A DNA stretch of 64,000 bases. It comes from Anadara kagoshimensis. Its lineage: Eukaryota > Mollusca > Bivalvia > Arcoida > Arcidae. The translations under genes were made by a program, and so were the position numbers. Numbering within the stretch: position 1 is the first letter of the stretch; each line of letters begins with the position of its first letter. Below the pieces are notes generated by a model. That model ran no database searches. It was not told the DNA's origin and was given only the letters and a program-made list of their open reading frames with translations. Positions 12,300 to 25,400 of the stretch are shown piece after piece. The stretch covers positions 22,069,534 through 22,133,533 of the forward strand of contig CM037874.1 in assembly GCA_021292105.1 (NCBI GenBank). Reading direction: 5' to 3'.

Positions 12300-15200
12300 A
12301 TACATGATTCATGATATACAAAGTTTGGTAAATACAATATTTTGAAGATTTTTTATTGGAGTTTACCAATCCCCTCGAGATACAAAAAATTTCTGATTTC
12401 ATGACAAGTGAACCGACAAACTTTCTCAGACAAGGATCTGTCTGAATGTAGGGCTGCAACCATACAGTCAATACAATTGGAAGTCATCATACAATATATG
12501 CATGTTTCATGAGATTTGCTTCATAAAACCTTTCATTATACACATTTTCTTCCTTAAAGCAACCTACTGGCAAATCTGACAATGTTACTTGACTCAAAAC
12601 AAATATAAGTTTGCTTCACAAAGTACTTATAGTCACTGTAATAAGCCCAAATGGGTTTATATTATGGATTTGAATGTTTTTTGAACCCCCTGAAGTTTGA
12701 TCTTATCACTGTCAGCCATGGTGTTGATGTTTGTTTTGTTTTTTTCTTTCTGTTTGTATACAATTATAAAATGCAAGGTGGACAATGGGTGATAACTTCT
12801 AGATTGGCAATGCAGTAAATGATTTTGTTGTAACGTTAACCGAACTGTCCTACAAATTAAAATGTACCGTCAAATGGTATATATATCATTTTATCCTACC
12901 CTTGTGGGAGTATAAACCCAGAGAGGGAGAGGCAATGTGATTTGAATGCCAGTGCCTTAGGCCACTAAATCAATGAGGCCCACTGGTAGCATATATAAAT
13001 CGTTAAACCAAATTTCTAATATAAGTTAAAACTTTCTTTACCGGCAATTTAAATAAAGTCAAATGTTTACCTGGTACTGCTGGAGGTACGGTTCTCTGGA
13101 GAGCTTGTACTGTTGCCTGGGCATTATCTGCTGGAGTGTATTTTGTAGGACAAGACATACCAGCAGTTACCATGTTTGGTTTCAACAAGGTTCCTTCTAG
13201 GAAAATATTGTGATCAGCTAAAGCTTTGTATGTGAATGCTAAAACCTGAAATAATAAAAAATAATAGTATTAATAATCATAATCATAATAGTAATGCTAT
13301 AGGTTTAGCAAGCAGGAATGATAAATCCTTTTATATATTCCAATTTGGACAAGGTTAGAATAATAGAATTTATTATGAGTATCCATGTAGGATAGGGAAA
13401 TCTCACATGAGGGGTTGAATATTTCAGTCAGAGACGAGGCTTGCTGAGTCTCTGACAGAAATATTCAACCCCTCAGGTAAGATTTCCCTATCCTACATGG
13501 ATAAACTCATAATTGATTCTTTTTCTCCCATTTTGATGACAATTTTTGGCTTCAAATAGAAGTTACATTGACACCATCGCCATCTTTGTAAATCTAACTT
13601 TGTTATTTAGAGTTTTACATTAAAAAAATTTACCATCAGACAGAATGTACCTGAATATGGTTTATACAAAATGTATAAACTAGAAAACAAAGCTATTTAT
13701 TCTAATCTCTCAGAAATAACATGTGAAACACAATGAAAATTTCTAAGTTTTGGACACTCGGATGTCATTTTCCCGCAAGACAACGTCATGTCCCCCAGAA
13801 TGATTTTAATGTGAGTGAACCTTATAAATACATGATTTTTTTTTGTGTGCGACTTACTGCATCAGTAAGGATAAAATGTACAGATAAACATAATAAGTAA
13901 TGAGACTTACAATTTCTGTTGCTTTTTGAGCTGTGGGTAAATCATGTTCACCATCTGGTAAAACTTCTGGTTCAACAATGGGTACCAAACCATTCTGTGA
14001 AAATAAAATCAATTCATAAATTCTCATTATATCAGTATACAAACAAAACCAGTTAGCTGGAATAGCTGAGTTGAGTTGAGTATTGGGGTTTTACATCCCG
14101 GTCAATAAAATTTCAATGATATCGAAACGTCGCCAGCTAAAGGGGAAGTTTCAGAAATTTTGCCTTTGTGTTGCACTGATGGCATTATACATCAGGGTTC
14201 TTAAACATGTCATGCCCACAGTCACATGGGACCTTGTTTATTTTAAGTCCCCATCCAAAAGAACCATGACTTACATTTCGTAATATTTACAATATGACTG
14301 TACCTGTTTTCGATGAAACATACAGAAGCAATTGTATTGCAATTCCCATGAAAAACAATTGGGGTCATGACTCTTAATGTGTATCAATTTTCCCGCAATA
14401 TTACATCATGTCCTGCACAGGGGGTCACGTGGCCATGTGAGATACGCCGATCTCGCATGGCTTAAAATCCTATCTCACATGAGCAGATATGAAAGAAATA
14501 GTGCCACCAAAGGTTAAACAAATCAAAATATTTATTAAAAGAAAGAATTGTAAATATAAGAAATGACAATTTCATCCTTCATTTTGAATTTTGCATGTGC
14601 CACACATGACAGGGGGGGGGGGGAAACTAAAATTTTCAAAATTCACAACTTAAGGTTCCCCAAAAAAGCAATGATACACCAAAACAGTTTATACAGATTG
14701 AATCTAGTTGCCAAATAATGCAATGACCTGACCAAGATTGCCTCAACACAACATTTTTGCAAAATGAGGATCCTAGCTAATGCAAGCTTATTATTATGTA
14801 ATTTTCTATTCCCTTCTAGGCTTGTATTTGAAACTATAGCACAAATATTTCCAATCTAAAAGTCAGAAGGTAGGCTTGAGTTTTTTTTTTTAAATCAATG
14901 ATAGTTTATAAGGTTACATCTAAGTATATTATACCTGTTGGCATATGCTAGCATATCTGGCCAATACATTGGCATTTTCTACCATAGCTTGGTATGATGG
15001 AGTATATTGTTGGATTTTAAGGACACATCTCCACTTGGCAAACTGAGCACCATCTTTTTTGTACTGGGCACATCTTTCAGCAAGACCGTCTAAGCCTAAA
15101 ATATGTAAAATATTACACAATTACTTATTTGACTAATTTCTGAAATTTGTAAAAATGAAGTACTTTTTAAAGTCTTTTTCTTTTTCTTCACAACTTCACT

Positions 15201-16817
15201 CAAATAAGTTGCTTTTTGAAACAATTTATCGGCTACAATTAGTCGATGGCGATTTTTGGCTAGAATTACTGACTTCATTTGAAATTAATAATCAAACTGA
15301 AAAAAAAATCTGTACTGAATCATTTGCCCCAATAATTTGATATTTCACATTATATTTTATAGTTACATCAAAATAATTCAATTCTCCTTTGTTTCAAGCA
15401 TTTTGATTGGTCATATTTTTCTGTTACGTTTGCATGAATGGATTAGCTCTCAGTGACGTCAACTTATTATGGATTGGCTCTCAATGATGTCATCTTATTA
15501 CAGATGCATTTGAATTCCTACGCCATAGCGTTGCTATATTTTACTTGCTATGACAATATTGTTATTTAAATTCTTGATTTGCTGTTGAAAAAAAATTCTA
15601 TAAAATGAATTTTAAGAAATGAAGTTATTTTCCTTTTTGTTATGAAAGTATGAAAGAATTTGACATTTTGCACACTGAATAATTTGCTAGAGAAAAGGGC
15701 TGAAGCAGACTGATGGAGTTTTACTCCCCCAGTCAAGATGCTTTTACTTATATCAAGGTGGTCAGTTCAGTAGATAATAGGAAAACCTTTGTATAAAAGC
15801 TTACCTTGTGTGGTGCATTCATTATCAGTTCCAGCAAGGGGGACAACTCCTTTGTCAACTTTGATTCCTGGAATAATGTTCTTATCTTGTAAAACTTTGA
15901 CAAATGGGACACCATCTTTATTTTTCTGATAGAATGTTTCATGGAACATGATCACACCACTGATGTTCTCAGATACGCTTTTATCAGTGCTGAAGAGAAG
16001 ATCTCTGTAGCGTCTTCTGTTTTCTTCTGTATTTTCAACATTTATGCTGGCTAACCTTTTACCAATTGAACCTGTATATAAAAATATTTTCAGGAATACA
16101 AATTAATGAACATACATCACAAGACTGGAAATGGTTACTATAGCAATATACAAGCTAAGCCAGAATATGGGGTTTTATTCACTTTTTCTCAATTTCCCCC
16201 TCTTAATTTTTTGTATTCAATTCCTAAAAATTGGGATGTATACATGACTTTTGTCATTTAAAATGGTTTTTACTTGACCCTGTGATCATCCAGAAAAATA
16301 CCTGATACCATAGCATCAATTTACTTAAAATGGCTGACTACCCATCATGCAGATCAAACAACCCTTACACTGGACTGGACAAAATCCACGCTCAAACACC
16401 AGGACTATCTTTTAACCTTTTTGTGAATGGGGCCGAGACCTTTGCAATTGTGAAAATAAGCATTATAATAGCCAAAACTTTGAAAACGAAAAAGTGACAA
16501 AAAAATTTCAAAACAGTTTTGCAAGCTGAAATGTCAAAATTTGTGAAAATTAGCAAAGTGATTGTGAAAAACCATAATTGTAAATGGGGCAAAATGTTGG
16601 GGCAAAAACCATCCCAGCAAGAGCCCTGAACACAGGCTATTAGTATGACCTGGTAAGCTAAAAACAACCTATGGTTTAATGATTACTACAATCAGAATTA
16701 CTAACCTGTAGATTCATCAGCAGCTAGAATACCTTTACCAGGTGCTACAATTGCATTGGCAATATTTCGGAGCTCATCTTCTTGTGCTTTGGAGAGATAT
16801 TGTGGAAAGACAGGCAT
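10925..16817 (-). CDS. ALDO: Fructose-bisphosphate aldolase, class I (paralogue 1)
   Basis: Cleaves fructose-1,6-bisphosphate to dihydroxyacetone phosphate and glyceraldehyde-3-phosphate (and the reverse) in cytosolic glycolysis and gluconeogenesis. Seven coding exons, all with GT-AG boundaries: 16817-16706, 16071-15805, 15095-14935, 13994-13911, 13245-13071, 12193-11994 and 11017-10925. They sum to 1092 nt and encode 363 residues, the usual class I length. Visible hallmarks are [12 protein letters not shown] (Asp34), [14 protein letters not shown] (Lys108), FAKWRCVLK (Lys147), [14 protein letters not shown] (Glu188), the Schiff-base lysine Lys230 in [25 protein letters not shown] (Arg304) and the C-terminal tyrosine in ...VAQHAY. 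The start is fixed by MPVFPQYL, which lies 10 bases after an acceptor, so a non-coding first exon lies upstream. Introns are long and full of repeats. All active-site residues are intact, so the gene looks functional; its tandem partner is at 22.5-32.2 kb. Confidence 0.97.
12207..12303. repeat. (AAAT)n microsatellite in aldolase 1 intron
   Basis: About 95 bases of AAAT repeats, interrupted once near 12242. It creates long spurious open frames of Tyr-Leu-Phe-Ile repeats on the minus strand. Confidence 0.95.
13365..13520. repeat. Palindromic MITE in aldolase 1 intron
   Basis: Arms of about 70 bp. The left arm carries GGATAGGGAAATCTCA and GGGGTTGAATATTTC; the right arm has the inverse (GAAATATTCAACCCC, TTTCCCTATCC). 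The loop is around 13440. It is a foldback element with no gene. Confidence 0.7.
14075..14285 (-). mobile_element. SINE-B fragment, 3' part only
   Basis: Contains the family body (TTTTACATCCCGGTCAATAA, GCACTGATGGCATTATACA, CATGGGACC) found in full at 24.3 and 30.9 kb, but lacks the tRNA-like head. It lies in the intron between aldolase 1 coding exons 3 and 4. Confidence 0.6.
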
Positions 16818-16827
16818 GATGTATGGT

Positions 16828-19319
16828 CTGGAATAAAATGAAAAGAGAGCTATAGTCAACGATACTTTTTCTTTATTCGGCCATATAAAATTAATTACTA
16901 GTTTTTCATCAATTTTTTTTTCAAAATTGGGTGGGGACAAATTTTATTTTTTATTTTTTACTTTCAAATTCCAAAGAAATAACATTAATGACATGTGCAA
17001 CCATCATTTAAACCTGGATTTGGATTGCAAAAAAAAAAAAAAAAAAAAAAATAATAATAATAAAATAAAAAATTCTGGGGCGGGCTGAAAATTAATTTTA
17101 TATGGCCTTATTAGTTGCTAAAATCTGTTCAACCCCTTTTGGAATTTCACAATATATTGATGACAGATGTGTTGTGTTAGTTTATAAATTAAAAATTTTT
17201 GTGATATAAAGTTCATCTGGCTGTAGTTCAATTCAGACATAAAAAACTTGTATTTAATGACTGATTTTATAAAACTAAAGACCAAAGATTTATTGATTGA
17301 ATGGTGTTTGACATCCCAGTCTAGAATATTTCACTTATATTGAGATGCCACCAGATATATGTGAAGTGAATATAATTTTTAACTTTGCAATGCACTCAGG
17401 GCAACATCATTATTGACTGGTGTTTAACATCCCTGTCTACAATATTTCACTTATATTGAGATGCCACCAGCTTTATGTGAAGTGACAATTTTTTCCCCTT
17501 TGTAATACACTCAAGACAATTTCATGAATGTTCAAGTAGCGAACTTCTTTAGTGTGCCATGAATACTATAACATGGGGCATGATGTCTCTGCATTAGTTT
17601 TAAATACATCTTCCAAAGAAGCCTGTGGCTTTTGTATCTGAATGGGTTTTTTTCAAGTCTTGGTCAGACCGACCAGGATTGGAACCTATTTGGATAAGAG
17701 GCACAAGACAAGTTAACAGTATTTACTAGTTCGGTGTCACTAGTTGACATTGAAAATCCCAAAATAATGACAATATTGAATGTTTTCACAAAATGTTTAA
17801 CAGGTCGCCTGCATAAAAAGCGAAAAAAATTCATTGGTCCATGGGCAAAACCCATTAGACCAGTGGTTTTTAGAACCCTGGTTTGAACACTTCTATGGTA
17901 CATGTACATGTATTTATTTTTAAAGTATAGAGGTATTTCTATCATATTTACTTTCATAATTACATAATATACAGTCCAAGTAACACAAAGCAGAGTTCAA
18001 TCTAGAGGAGGCCATTGCGTCATTGGGCCCAAAATAATTTTGTCCAACAGAATTACCAGGGTACTGTCTGTGGACCCAACCTGGCCCATCTTTTCAGTCT
18101 TAGTTGAGTTTGGAATAAACACATTTCTACCTCTTTCTAATTTATATTTTTCCTTTCTCTTCATACTGATTATTTAAAAAAAAACAAATTCTAAGAAATG
18201 TTATAAAACAGACCAATTTTTTAAAAAAAATTTCAAGGCCTAGCCAAAGATGACATCATCAACAGCATTTCTAGATTGGACACTGACACAAAGACTAAGT
18301 GGCATTATTTTGTACTACACTACCAGAGCTGTTATCAAGACCACCTTATTCGGAAGTGACAATTCCATTCGAAACTAGTAAAATGGCTGTCTACTGTTTT
18401 CGCTAAACCGCCGTGCTTCCTTGGCAGACTTTAAACAGTAACATAGCATGATCGGAATCAGTAAACATTTGTGTTATTACACCATATAAATTTTAAATCC
18501 TCTGCTTGTCGATGACTTCGACAGCAGCGCTTATATGAAACCCTGTTCGGAACTGGTAAAACGACTGTAGTGATCGACAAAGTTCTATGTTCAAGTGGGA
18601 AGATCAGTAATTTATAAAAACAACTACATGCAAGTCAAAATTCTAATATCTACTTGGAATTGATCTAAAGTTTCTGACCCCAAACTGTTTTTTAAATTAA
18701 ATAACAAAAATGATGCTGTAGTAAATCTATGTTTCCATTCCTGGTAGCCAAAATCGCCATTGGCTACTAATTTCTGAGGAATTCTTTCAAAAAGTAACCT
18801 ATTTTAGCAAATTTGTGGAAAAATACTTTAAAAAGGACTATATTTTCACAAAATTTGGAAATTTGGCTACTAATTATTTCAAATTTGTGGAAACCTAGGT
18901 AAATGGCAACATAATGTACATTATTACATAATTTATAAATAAGCATTGCCAAAAACTCATAGGCAACCATGTTTTTAACCCCATGTTCTTGATGACATTG
19001 AGAGAAAGTCCTAGTTATTGTTGAACCCAACATACATGCACTATAACATATATTCCGCAGGTTAATCATTTCTTTTTTAGAAAAAAAAAAAGTGTTCTCT
19101 CCATCTTCATAGGACCAAAATAGAAATAAATTAAACATTTAAATTGCAATTCAAATTCCAAAATATCATAAAAAATATTTTCTCTTGCAAGTTCGAAAAT
19201 TTCTAGAAACTGCTCCGTGCTGACAAAATACTGGTAGATCAAATGCCTATGTAATGATCAGATGATCAGCCCCGGTGTCATACTTAAAATAATTTATGAA
19301 AAATATAATTTTCACTCAC
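16828..19319 (-). other. Presumed first intron (5' UTR intron) of aldolase 1
   Basis: The coding exon has an acceptor (ATTCCAG at about 16828-16834 on the minus strand) 10 bases before the ATG. A GTGAGT donor lies at 19319, making this about 2.5 kb of intron. It contains a poly-A tract (about 17030-17050), a SINE-B copy with a duplicated 3' unit (17290-17690) and otherwise unremarkable AT-rich DNA. Confidence 0.5.
17290..17690 (-). mobile_element. Degenerate SINE-B with duplicated 3' unit
   Basis: Two successive copies of the SINE-B 3' module (ATATTTCACTTATATTGAGA at 17328 and at 17442) are followed by eroded body and tRNA-proximal sequence (TCAAGTCTTGGTCAGACCGA near 17655). It shows the same kind of 3' module duplication that reached eight copies at 30.2 kb. 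Confidence 0.55.
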
Positions 19320-19720
19320 CGATCTTAGATTTTACCTTCCAACCTTTTAAAAAATGAATGCAAAGTATGCCCTGTACCTTACAAAGTTCGCTGATCACAG
19401 AATCGTTTCCTAATTTGCACCGACAGTGACAGCTTCAGAGGAGACAACAACCTTCAGACTGCGGTCAAGGTTATATTTATTTCTCCTTGAACAATATTTA
19501 TGCCGACTGAAAATTCCAAAGTGTCAAATAAAATGCTGCGATTGTATTTAACGGGATGCTACAAATAATTATTAAAATCTCAGTAAATATACTTACTATT
19601 AAAAAGGCTTTTTGCAATCAAAAACTGCGAAACAAAAATGCAAACAACGGTAACCTGGAATGACCCAGCAACGATAACATGCGTGATGGGATAAATCGCT
19701 TCCGGGTGACTGTGACGTCA
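19320..19720 (-). promoter_or_regulatory. Probable first exon and promoter of aldolase 1
   Basis: On the minus strand a good donor (AAGATCG|GTGAGTG) ends at 19320. It could splice to the 5' UTR acceptor at about 16828. Upstream are a TATA-like AAATATAA near 19471-19480, about 30 bases before a pyrimidine-rich TCTCCTCTG, an ETS-like CTTCCGG near 19700, and a perfect CRE (TGACGTCA, 19712-19719). The motifs are visible; the start site is inferred. Confidence 0.4.
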
Positions 19721-22450
19721 CAATCGGGAAAAATAACAATCAAAGCACTGAAGGTACCGATAGTATGATGAAAGGGTGAGGAGTCATTAACCAGTCAAGA
19801 TCATGTTCCATTTAAATCAGTATCCCATTACATAGCAAAAGTACACATGTTTAGTTCAAGAAGAGGTAAACATTTATGTCTTAGTTTTCAAATAATGAAT
19901 ACACTTGCAGAAGTCAATTTACTAGAAGTAGCATTAATAGACCAGCCTTTGACACTAGGTAATTGCTAAATTCATTGGGAAGAAAATAATAAGCTTTTTA
20001 CATGTTTCATGGGCATGTAGTCCCATTATACAGTTTGTTATACATGTTTCATACTACAAGTTCTACAAGTTTTCATGAAGATAGAATTCAGTGGCCAAGT
20101 GTCAAACCCCCTCTCACTGCCTGTGGTTTGAATTCCAATCAAACAGATACTAGTGTAAGAAAGTTTGTCAGTCTGCTTAATATTAAGGCCAGCTGTTTCC
20201 TTTAAAGAACTCCAATTTTCTCTACATCCCTGCACTTACTGCCTTGACTTGGATGTGAAAACACATTACTCCACTCTACGGGACAGTTTATTCTAATTTT
20301 TTTTATATTTATTGCAGTCACATTAAAATCTAGAATAAGAAATTTTAAATAAAAACGTAAGGCATACTGATATTATACCTAGTATTTATTTTGTAGTTAT
20401 AAACCCTTATATAGTTGTAAATAATCATCTTCACCATAAAAATAGCACAATTTTGTAACAATGATAAATAATCTATCCAAGACTTAACAATTTCAAAATG
20501 TAAATATAAGTACAAGATAATTTTAGCAAATCAATTTAGAAAATTTCTTGCTGTAGTAATTTTGACAATTATTTGTCGGCAGTAAATTGTCCACATTAAT
20601 ATAACCACATCTACTTTACCAGTAATTATTTCCAGTGCAATGTCAATTTGTACGATATCCTTTTCATTGTCTTTTTAAACATTTTTAAAAATATTTAATT
20701 CAAGAACTTACATTATCAGTCTAATATTTTTTAATTTAAGGGATATTTTTGCTAAAATTAGAATGTCTGCTACATTTCAGCCTACAGTAATGGTCCCATC
20801 ACATGACACTACATGCCAATAAATTTGCATTTGTACTTTTGAAATATGTTATTCTCAATATGTAGTTTTCTTCCTAATATGCACAACACTTCATTAATCT
20901 TGATTTCACCTAGCAATTGAAATATCAATTGCATTCCCTTTCAAATCCTATCATTTCTTTTGCAAGGTCACCAAACACATGTAAATGGATCTCTCGTCAA
21001 TGTGGATTTCACAGTAAGCATGATAAATGCAAAAATATCTCTACATCTTCAAATACATGTACAACTTACATAAGAGAATTTTACTGAATTATGAGTTCTT
21101 CATAAATGCTATACATTAAGTAACAGAGTTCATGCATTATAAGTATGAAATAAACACAATTCAAAAGAATCAAAGATGAATAATTAATTATGCATGATTC
21201 AGACACAAAATAATGTACTTGTTTACATAATCTATTCAAATGAATTCAAAAATTGTCTAAATTAGTGATTTAAAAATACATGTATGATGTGTATAACAAT
21301 CAACTTGCAAATTAGAAATGGTTTTTTAATTCATTATCATAGGTTTTGATCAATCCATAAGGCAAACATTAACATGTATAAACAACACATCATTGAATTT
21401 TTAAATAATTTCTAACAGACAAATCAAGTGCTGCCATTCGAATTTGAAATTCACCAGAAAATATGAACTTCGATGAAATTCATATCAAGAAAAATATTAT
21501 CTATTGTTTTTAATATCCGGACAAACAAAAATTATGATATGGCTAACGTCACATAAACAATACATCTTGCACTGATGACATAACTTCTCAGAGACAAAGT
21601 GCTGCCATTTAAATTTTGAAATTCACAAGAAAAATTATCATTATTTTTAATATCTGGACAAACAGTAATGGTTCACAATGTAAAAGTACACACAAATCAC
21701 ATGCATGTTCACAAATTCTTAATATGTGATATAATAACAATAATCAATTGCAGATATAATTAAAATTAATATGCATTTACTAAATGTCTTGAAAGTAAAG
21801 ATTCAGAACTGAGCAGTCCTCTCGAAAGACTTGAAAATAAACAATTTGTAGAAGAAACACTATACAATGAACATGTATGAAGACTGAAAAGAGCCTACTG
21901 TTTAACAGTAATTAAATCACACTGTGATAAGCACATTAAGACAGGACAGCTGAGGTTACAAATAATATCAAAATCAGTATTAGGTTTTGAATTGAAATTG
22001 ATAACAAAATCATATTGTAATTCATTTTTCTGTTTCTTTATATCAAACATAATTCATTCTGATGAAAATAATTTTATTGCGTATTCTAAATTTTAACACA
22101 TGAAAGACATTTTAGTAACATGCAATGAAATTTTTGATTATGCTTAGAAAATTGGTCCTTGTTGATTATTTCCCTGGTAAAATTAATTCCATATAGCTCC
22201 GAGTGTGTAAAATGTCTACCAAACATGTTGGTGATCTATGATGATTAGATTCACTATGCTAATGATGTCACTATGTGAATATCTATGAATAAATTACTAG
22301 AAGTTAAAATTAACCTACTTGGTTTGACCACATGACAAAAATCACATAAATCTAATTTATAAACCATTGTTAAACACTAATATAGTATCTACATAAAATG
22401 GATATTAACATGAAAACCATTGTGATGGAGACAAACACTCGACAACACAT
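19721..22450. other. Intergenic DNA between the aldolases
   Basis: AT-rich with no gene found. It includes the 3' flank of aldolase 2; the nearest minus-strand AATAAA is at about 22073-22078, some 370 bases after its stop. There is a possible tRNA-like repeat fragment near 20095-20165 (CTGTGGTTTGAATTCCAATC resembles a B box) but no convincing full SINE. Confidence 0.4.
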
Positions 22451-25400
22451 TTAATACGAATGTTTAGGAACAAACAATGACTGGTCTCCTGCTGCACTCG
22501 CACTTCCTCCTTTATATTGTCCCAAAGCTGCAAGTCCATTTGCCTGCAAAAGAGTTAAAATATAAATAATGCTATCTACACAAAAATAAATAGTGACAAG
22601 TTATAATTGAAATAAGATGCCATATCAAAAGTGTCCTCCAAAATGAAACTCAACTAGGAAATTTCTAAACCATGTGCACGATCAAAATACAAAAAGCCAA
22701 TGGCATGTCTATCTACTCCATCCAAACATTGTTCTAAGGTCAGTTAAATAGTTTTCGACAAAAGAAATGCACAAAATGTTGCGACAGAAATGAACTAAAC
22801 ACTACACCGGTGTATCCACCACTTCATTTGGGGATATAATAATTGCAAGTCTTACTCACCATGCCCATCTTAATGGTAAGATAAGATCAGAATTTGAAAC
22901 CATAATCATAAAACATTCTTGAGACAAATCAATATTTATCTGATGTGATGGTATTCAGCAACTTTAAAGTCAAGAAAATTCCAGAAATACTGACTATAAT
23001 TAGATTGCCACAACCACATACAATCTGGATGGTTAGTTAATGATTAACATGTTTCACCCTATTAATTTTATGGACAGCAAATGAGTAATCAGGTTCAAAT
23101 TATGGTGACATTTTCACTTACTGTGAATTCATTAATTTTCGTGGTGTTCCAATTTTCGTTGTTTTCGTGGATACCTTGCCCGACGAATTTACATGTCAAC
23201 GAATATATATGTACAGTAGAACTTCGATGGCTCGAAGTCCATAGAACTTTGGCCAGTATTCGAGCCATCGCTCAGTTCGAGCGACAGAACATCGAGAGGC
23301 GATCTTCATTAGATTTAGGTTTCAGTCAGTTTAAAAATATTAAATTCACGATGATGTCTCGAAGTTTTCAAACTTCATTTGTAATGAAAATGTTGAACTT
23401 CGAACGGTAAATCTATCGATATCAACAGTTCATTTGAATTAAATAAATTTGATTAAAAGAAAAAGTAAATAACAACAACTGACGATATAAAATAAACTTT
23501 ATTATCGTTATAATACAGAGCACATGGTATTGCCGGTTATTAATAATCACCGGAACTACCGGCAATACACTTTGCCATGCGCATTCCAATGAAATGTAAA
23601 TAACAGAATCTGAATATTCTATAATGAAGTAAAAAGTCACTCATCTGGCGTGGACTCGGGTGTTTAACCGATCAAGCACCCGCGGATCGTAATCGGATTA
23701 AGAGATTACTAAACTGATCACGGTTAATTACTAATCTTGAGTAACACTCCATGTTCCAGACGAGTTATTCCGTTTCGCTCTATTACTTTCAGTGAAATCT
23801 GTATCATGGCTTCAGTTTGTGTTTTGTTTACAAGGACTGACCACATGTCATTTTCGAGCGAAAGAAGTTGGATTTTCATCAAATTTACACCTTCGACAAA
23901 TATTTATTTGATCGGAAACCAGTTAAATCTGGGGTCATCTTGGCTCAATGAATGAGGTCCTTTTTAGTCTACCTTTACGTAAATATCTAAGGAAGAAATT
24001 GATATAATTTTTATTATAATTTTTTTTTCAATTTTTTTTACCCGGGTGCCTGATTATCAGCTCACCTTAATGATTAATTTCGATTACCTTCTGCATAAGA
24101 CTGATTTTACTCACCTGTTTACATGTATGTAGAGTCGTCAACGGTTCGCCGATCTTCAAAGGAAGTTACGGACAATAGAGATGATATTAACAGGTGCTTT
24201 ATCCACGAATTTATCATCCCACGAAATTGTATTTTTCTCAGAACCACGAAAATTGGAGCCCACGAAATTAAATGTATTCACAGTATTTTGCTCAAAAAGT
24301 GCCATGCTGTGATCAACAGGAGTTAAGAGATTTGAGTTGTGTATTAGGGTTTAACATCCAAGTCAAGGATATTTCACTTAAATCAAGACATCACCAGGTA
24401 TAGTTTGAAGATACAGAAATTTCGCCTGTACATTGCACTGATGGCATTATACAGCAGGGTTCTTTATCATGCCACACCTACTGTGACACAGGATCTCAAT
24501 TTATTCTCAATTTATTTTAAGTTCCATTCAAAAGAACTATGCCTTTCATTTCGAAATGCCGAGTGCTTGGCGAAAGAACAGTCACTACCCACGTTCAAGT
24601 CTTAGGTCAGACCCTGTCTCAGTTCCAGCACACGACCTCCCACTTACAGACCAAGCACTCTACCAACTGAGCTACCACAGTGGTCATGATTATGTCAGGA
24701 GATCAACGGATAACTTGATCTCTAATTGTCCAAATTTTTTGGAGACACTAAGGATAGTTGAATGTTGTCCTTTGGCCAGGAAACTTAATGTACAGTACTT
24801 ATACATTTTCTGTATATCTATTATGTTCACATTTATGCACTATCATATAAAACTAAGGTCAATTTACTTCAGAGTGAGTGTATGGTTGTGATCAACATAG
24901 TCACATGACTATCAGCCATGAGAGTGCTACAAATGACACTAAAATGTTATAGCAGTGTGTAAATATTGACTGATAAAACTTACCTGAGCTCTGACCTTTA
25001 GCTGTTCCTGTGCTGCCTTCACATTCTCATCTTTTCCTTGCCATGCTTTGAGCACACTGGCTTGAAGAGCTCTTCCAAAGGAGAAAGATAGTGCCCATGG
25101 TTTACGTCCAGGGCACTGGTTGATGGCATTAAGATTTAATGTGGAGTCTTCTTCTGACTGACCACCAGACAAAAATGTAATACCTGCAAAAATCATAAAA
25201 ATGTCAGACCTTCAAAATATTTTCAAAGTCTAAAATAGACTTATAAGAAACATGTGAGGGTATTTTAAGTGGTATATAAGCATAATAAGCATATTAGATT
25301 AAGTTTGAAAAATTCAAGATCCAGCCATTTTAAATATGGACTAGAATGTATACTTGAGGGCAAGTACCAGTATATGTCTGTGTATCATTTCTCTCTCTCT

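Noticed and set aside
12244..12471. Hydrophobic membrane protein (IYLF repeats)
   Set aside because: Translation of the AAAT microsatellite in an aldolase intron.
24640..24686. tRNA gene (also at 31.1, 33.6, 38.0, 45.4 and 55.4 kb)
   Set aside because: A and B box-like words are present but the cloverleaf arms do not pair and a SINE body follows in each case.
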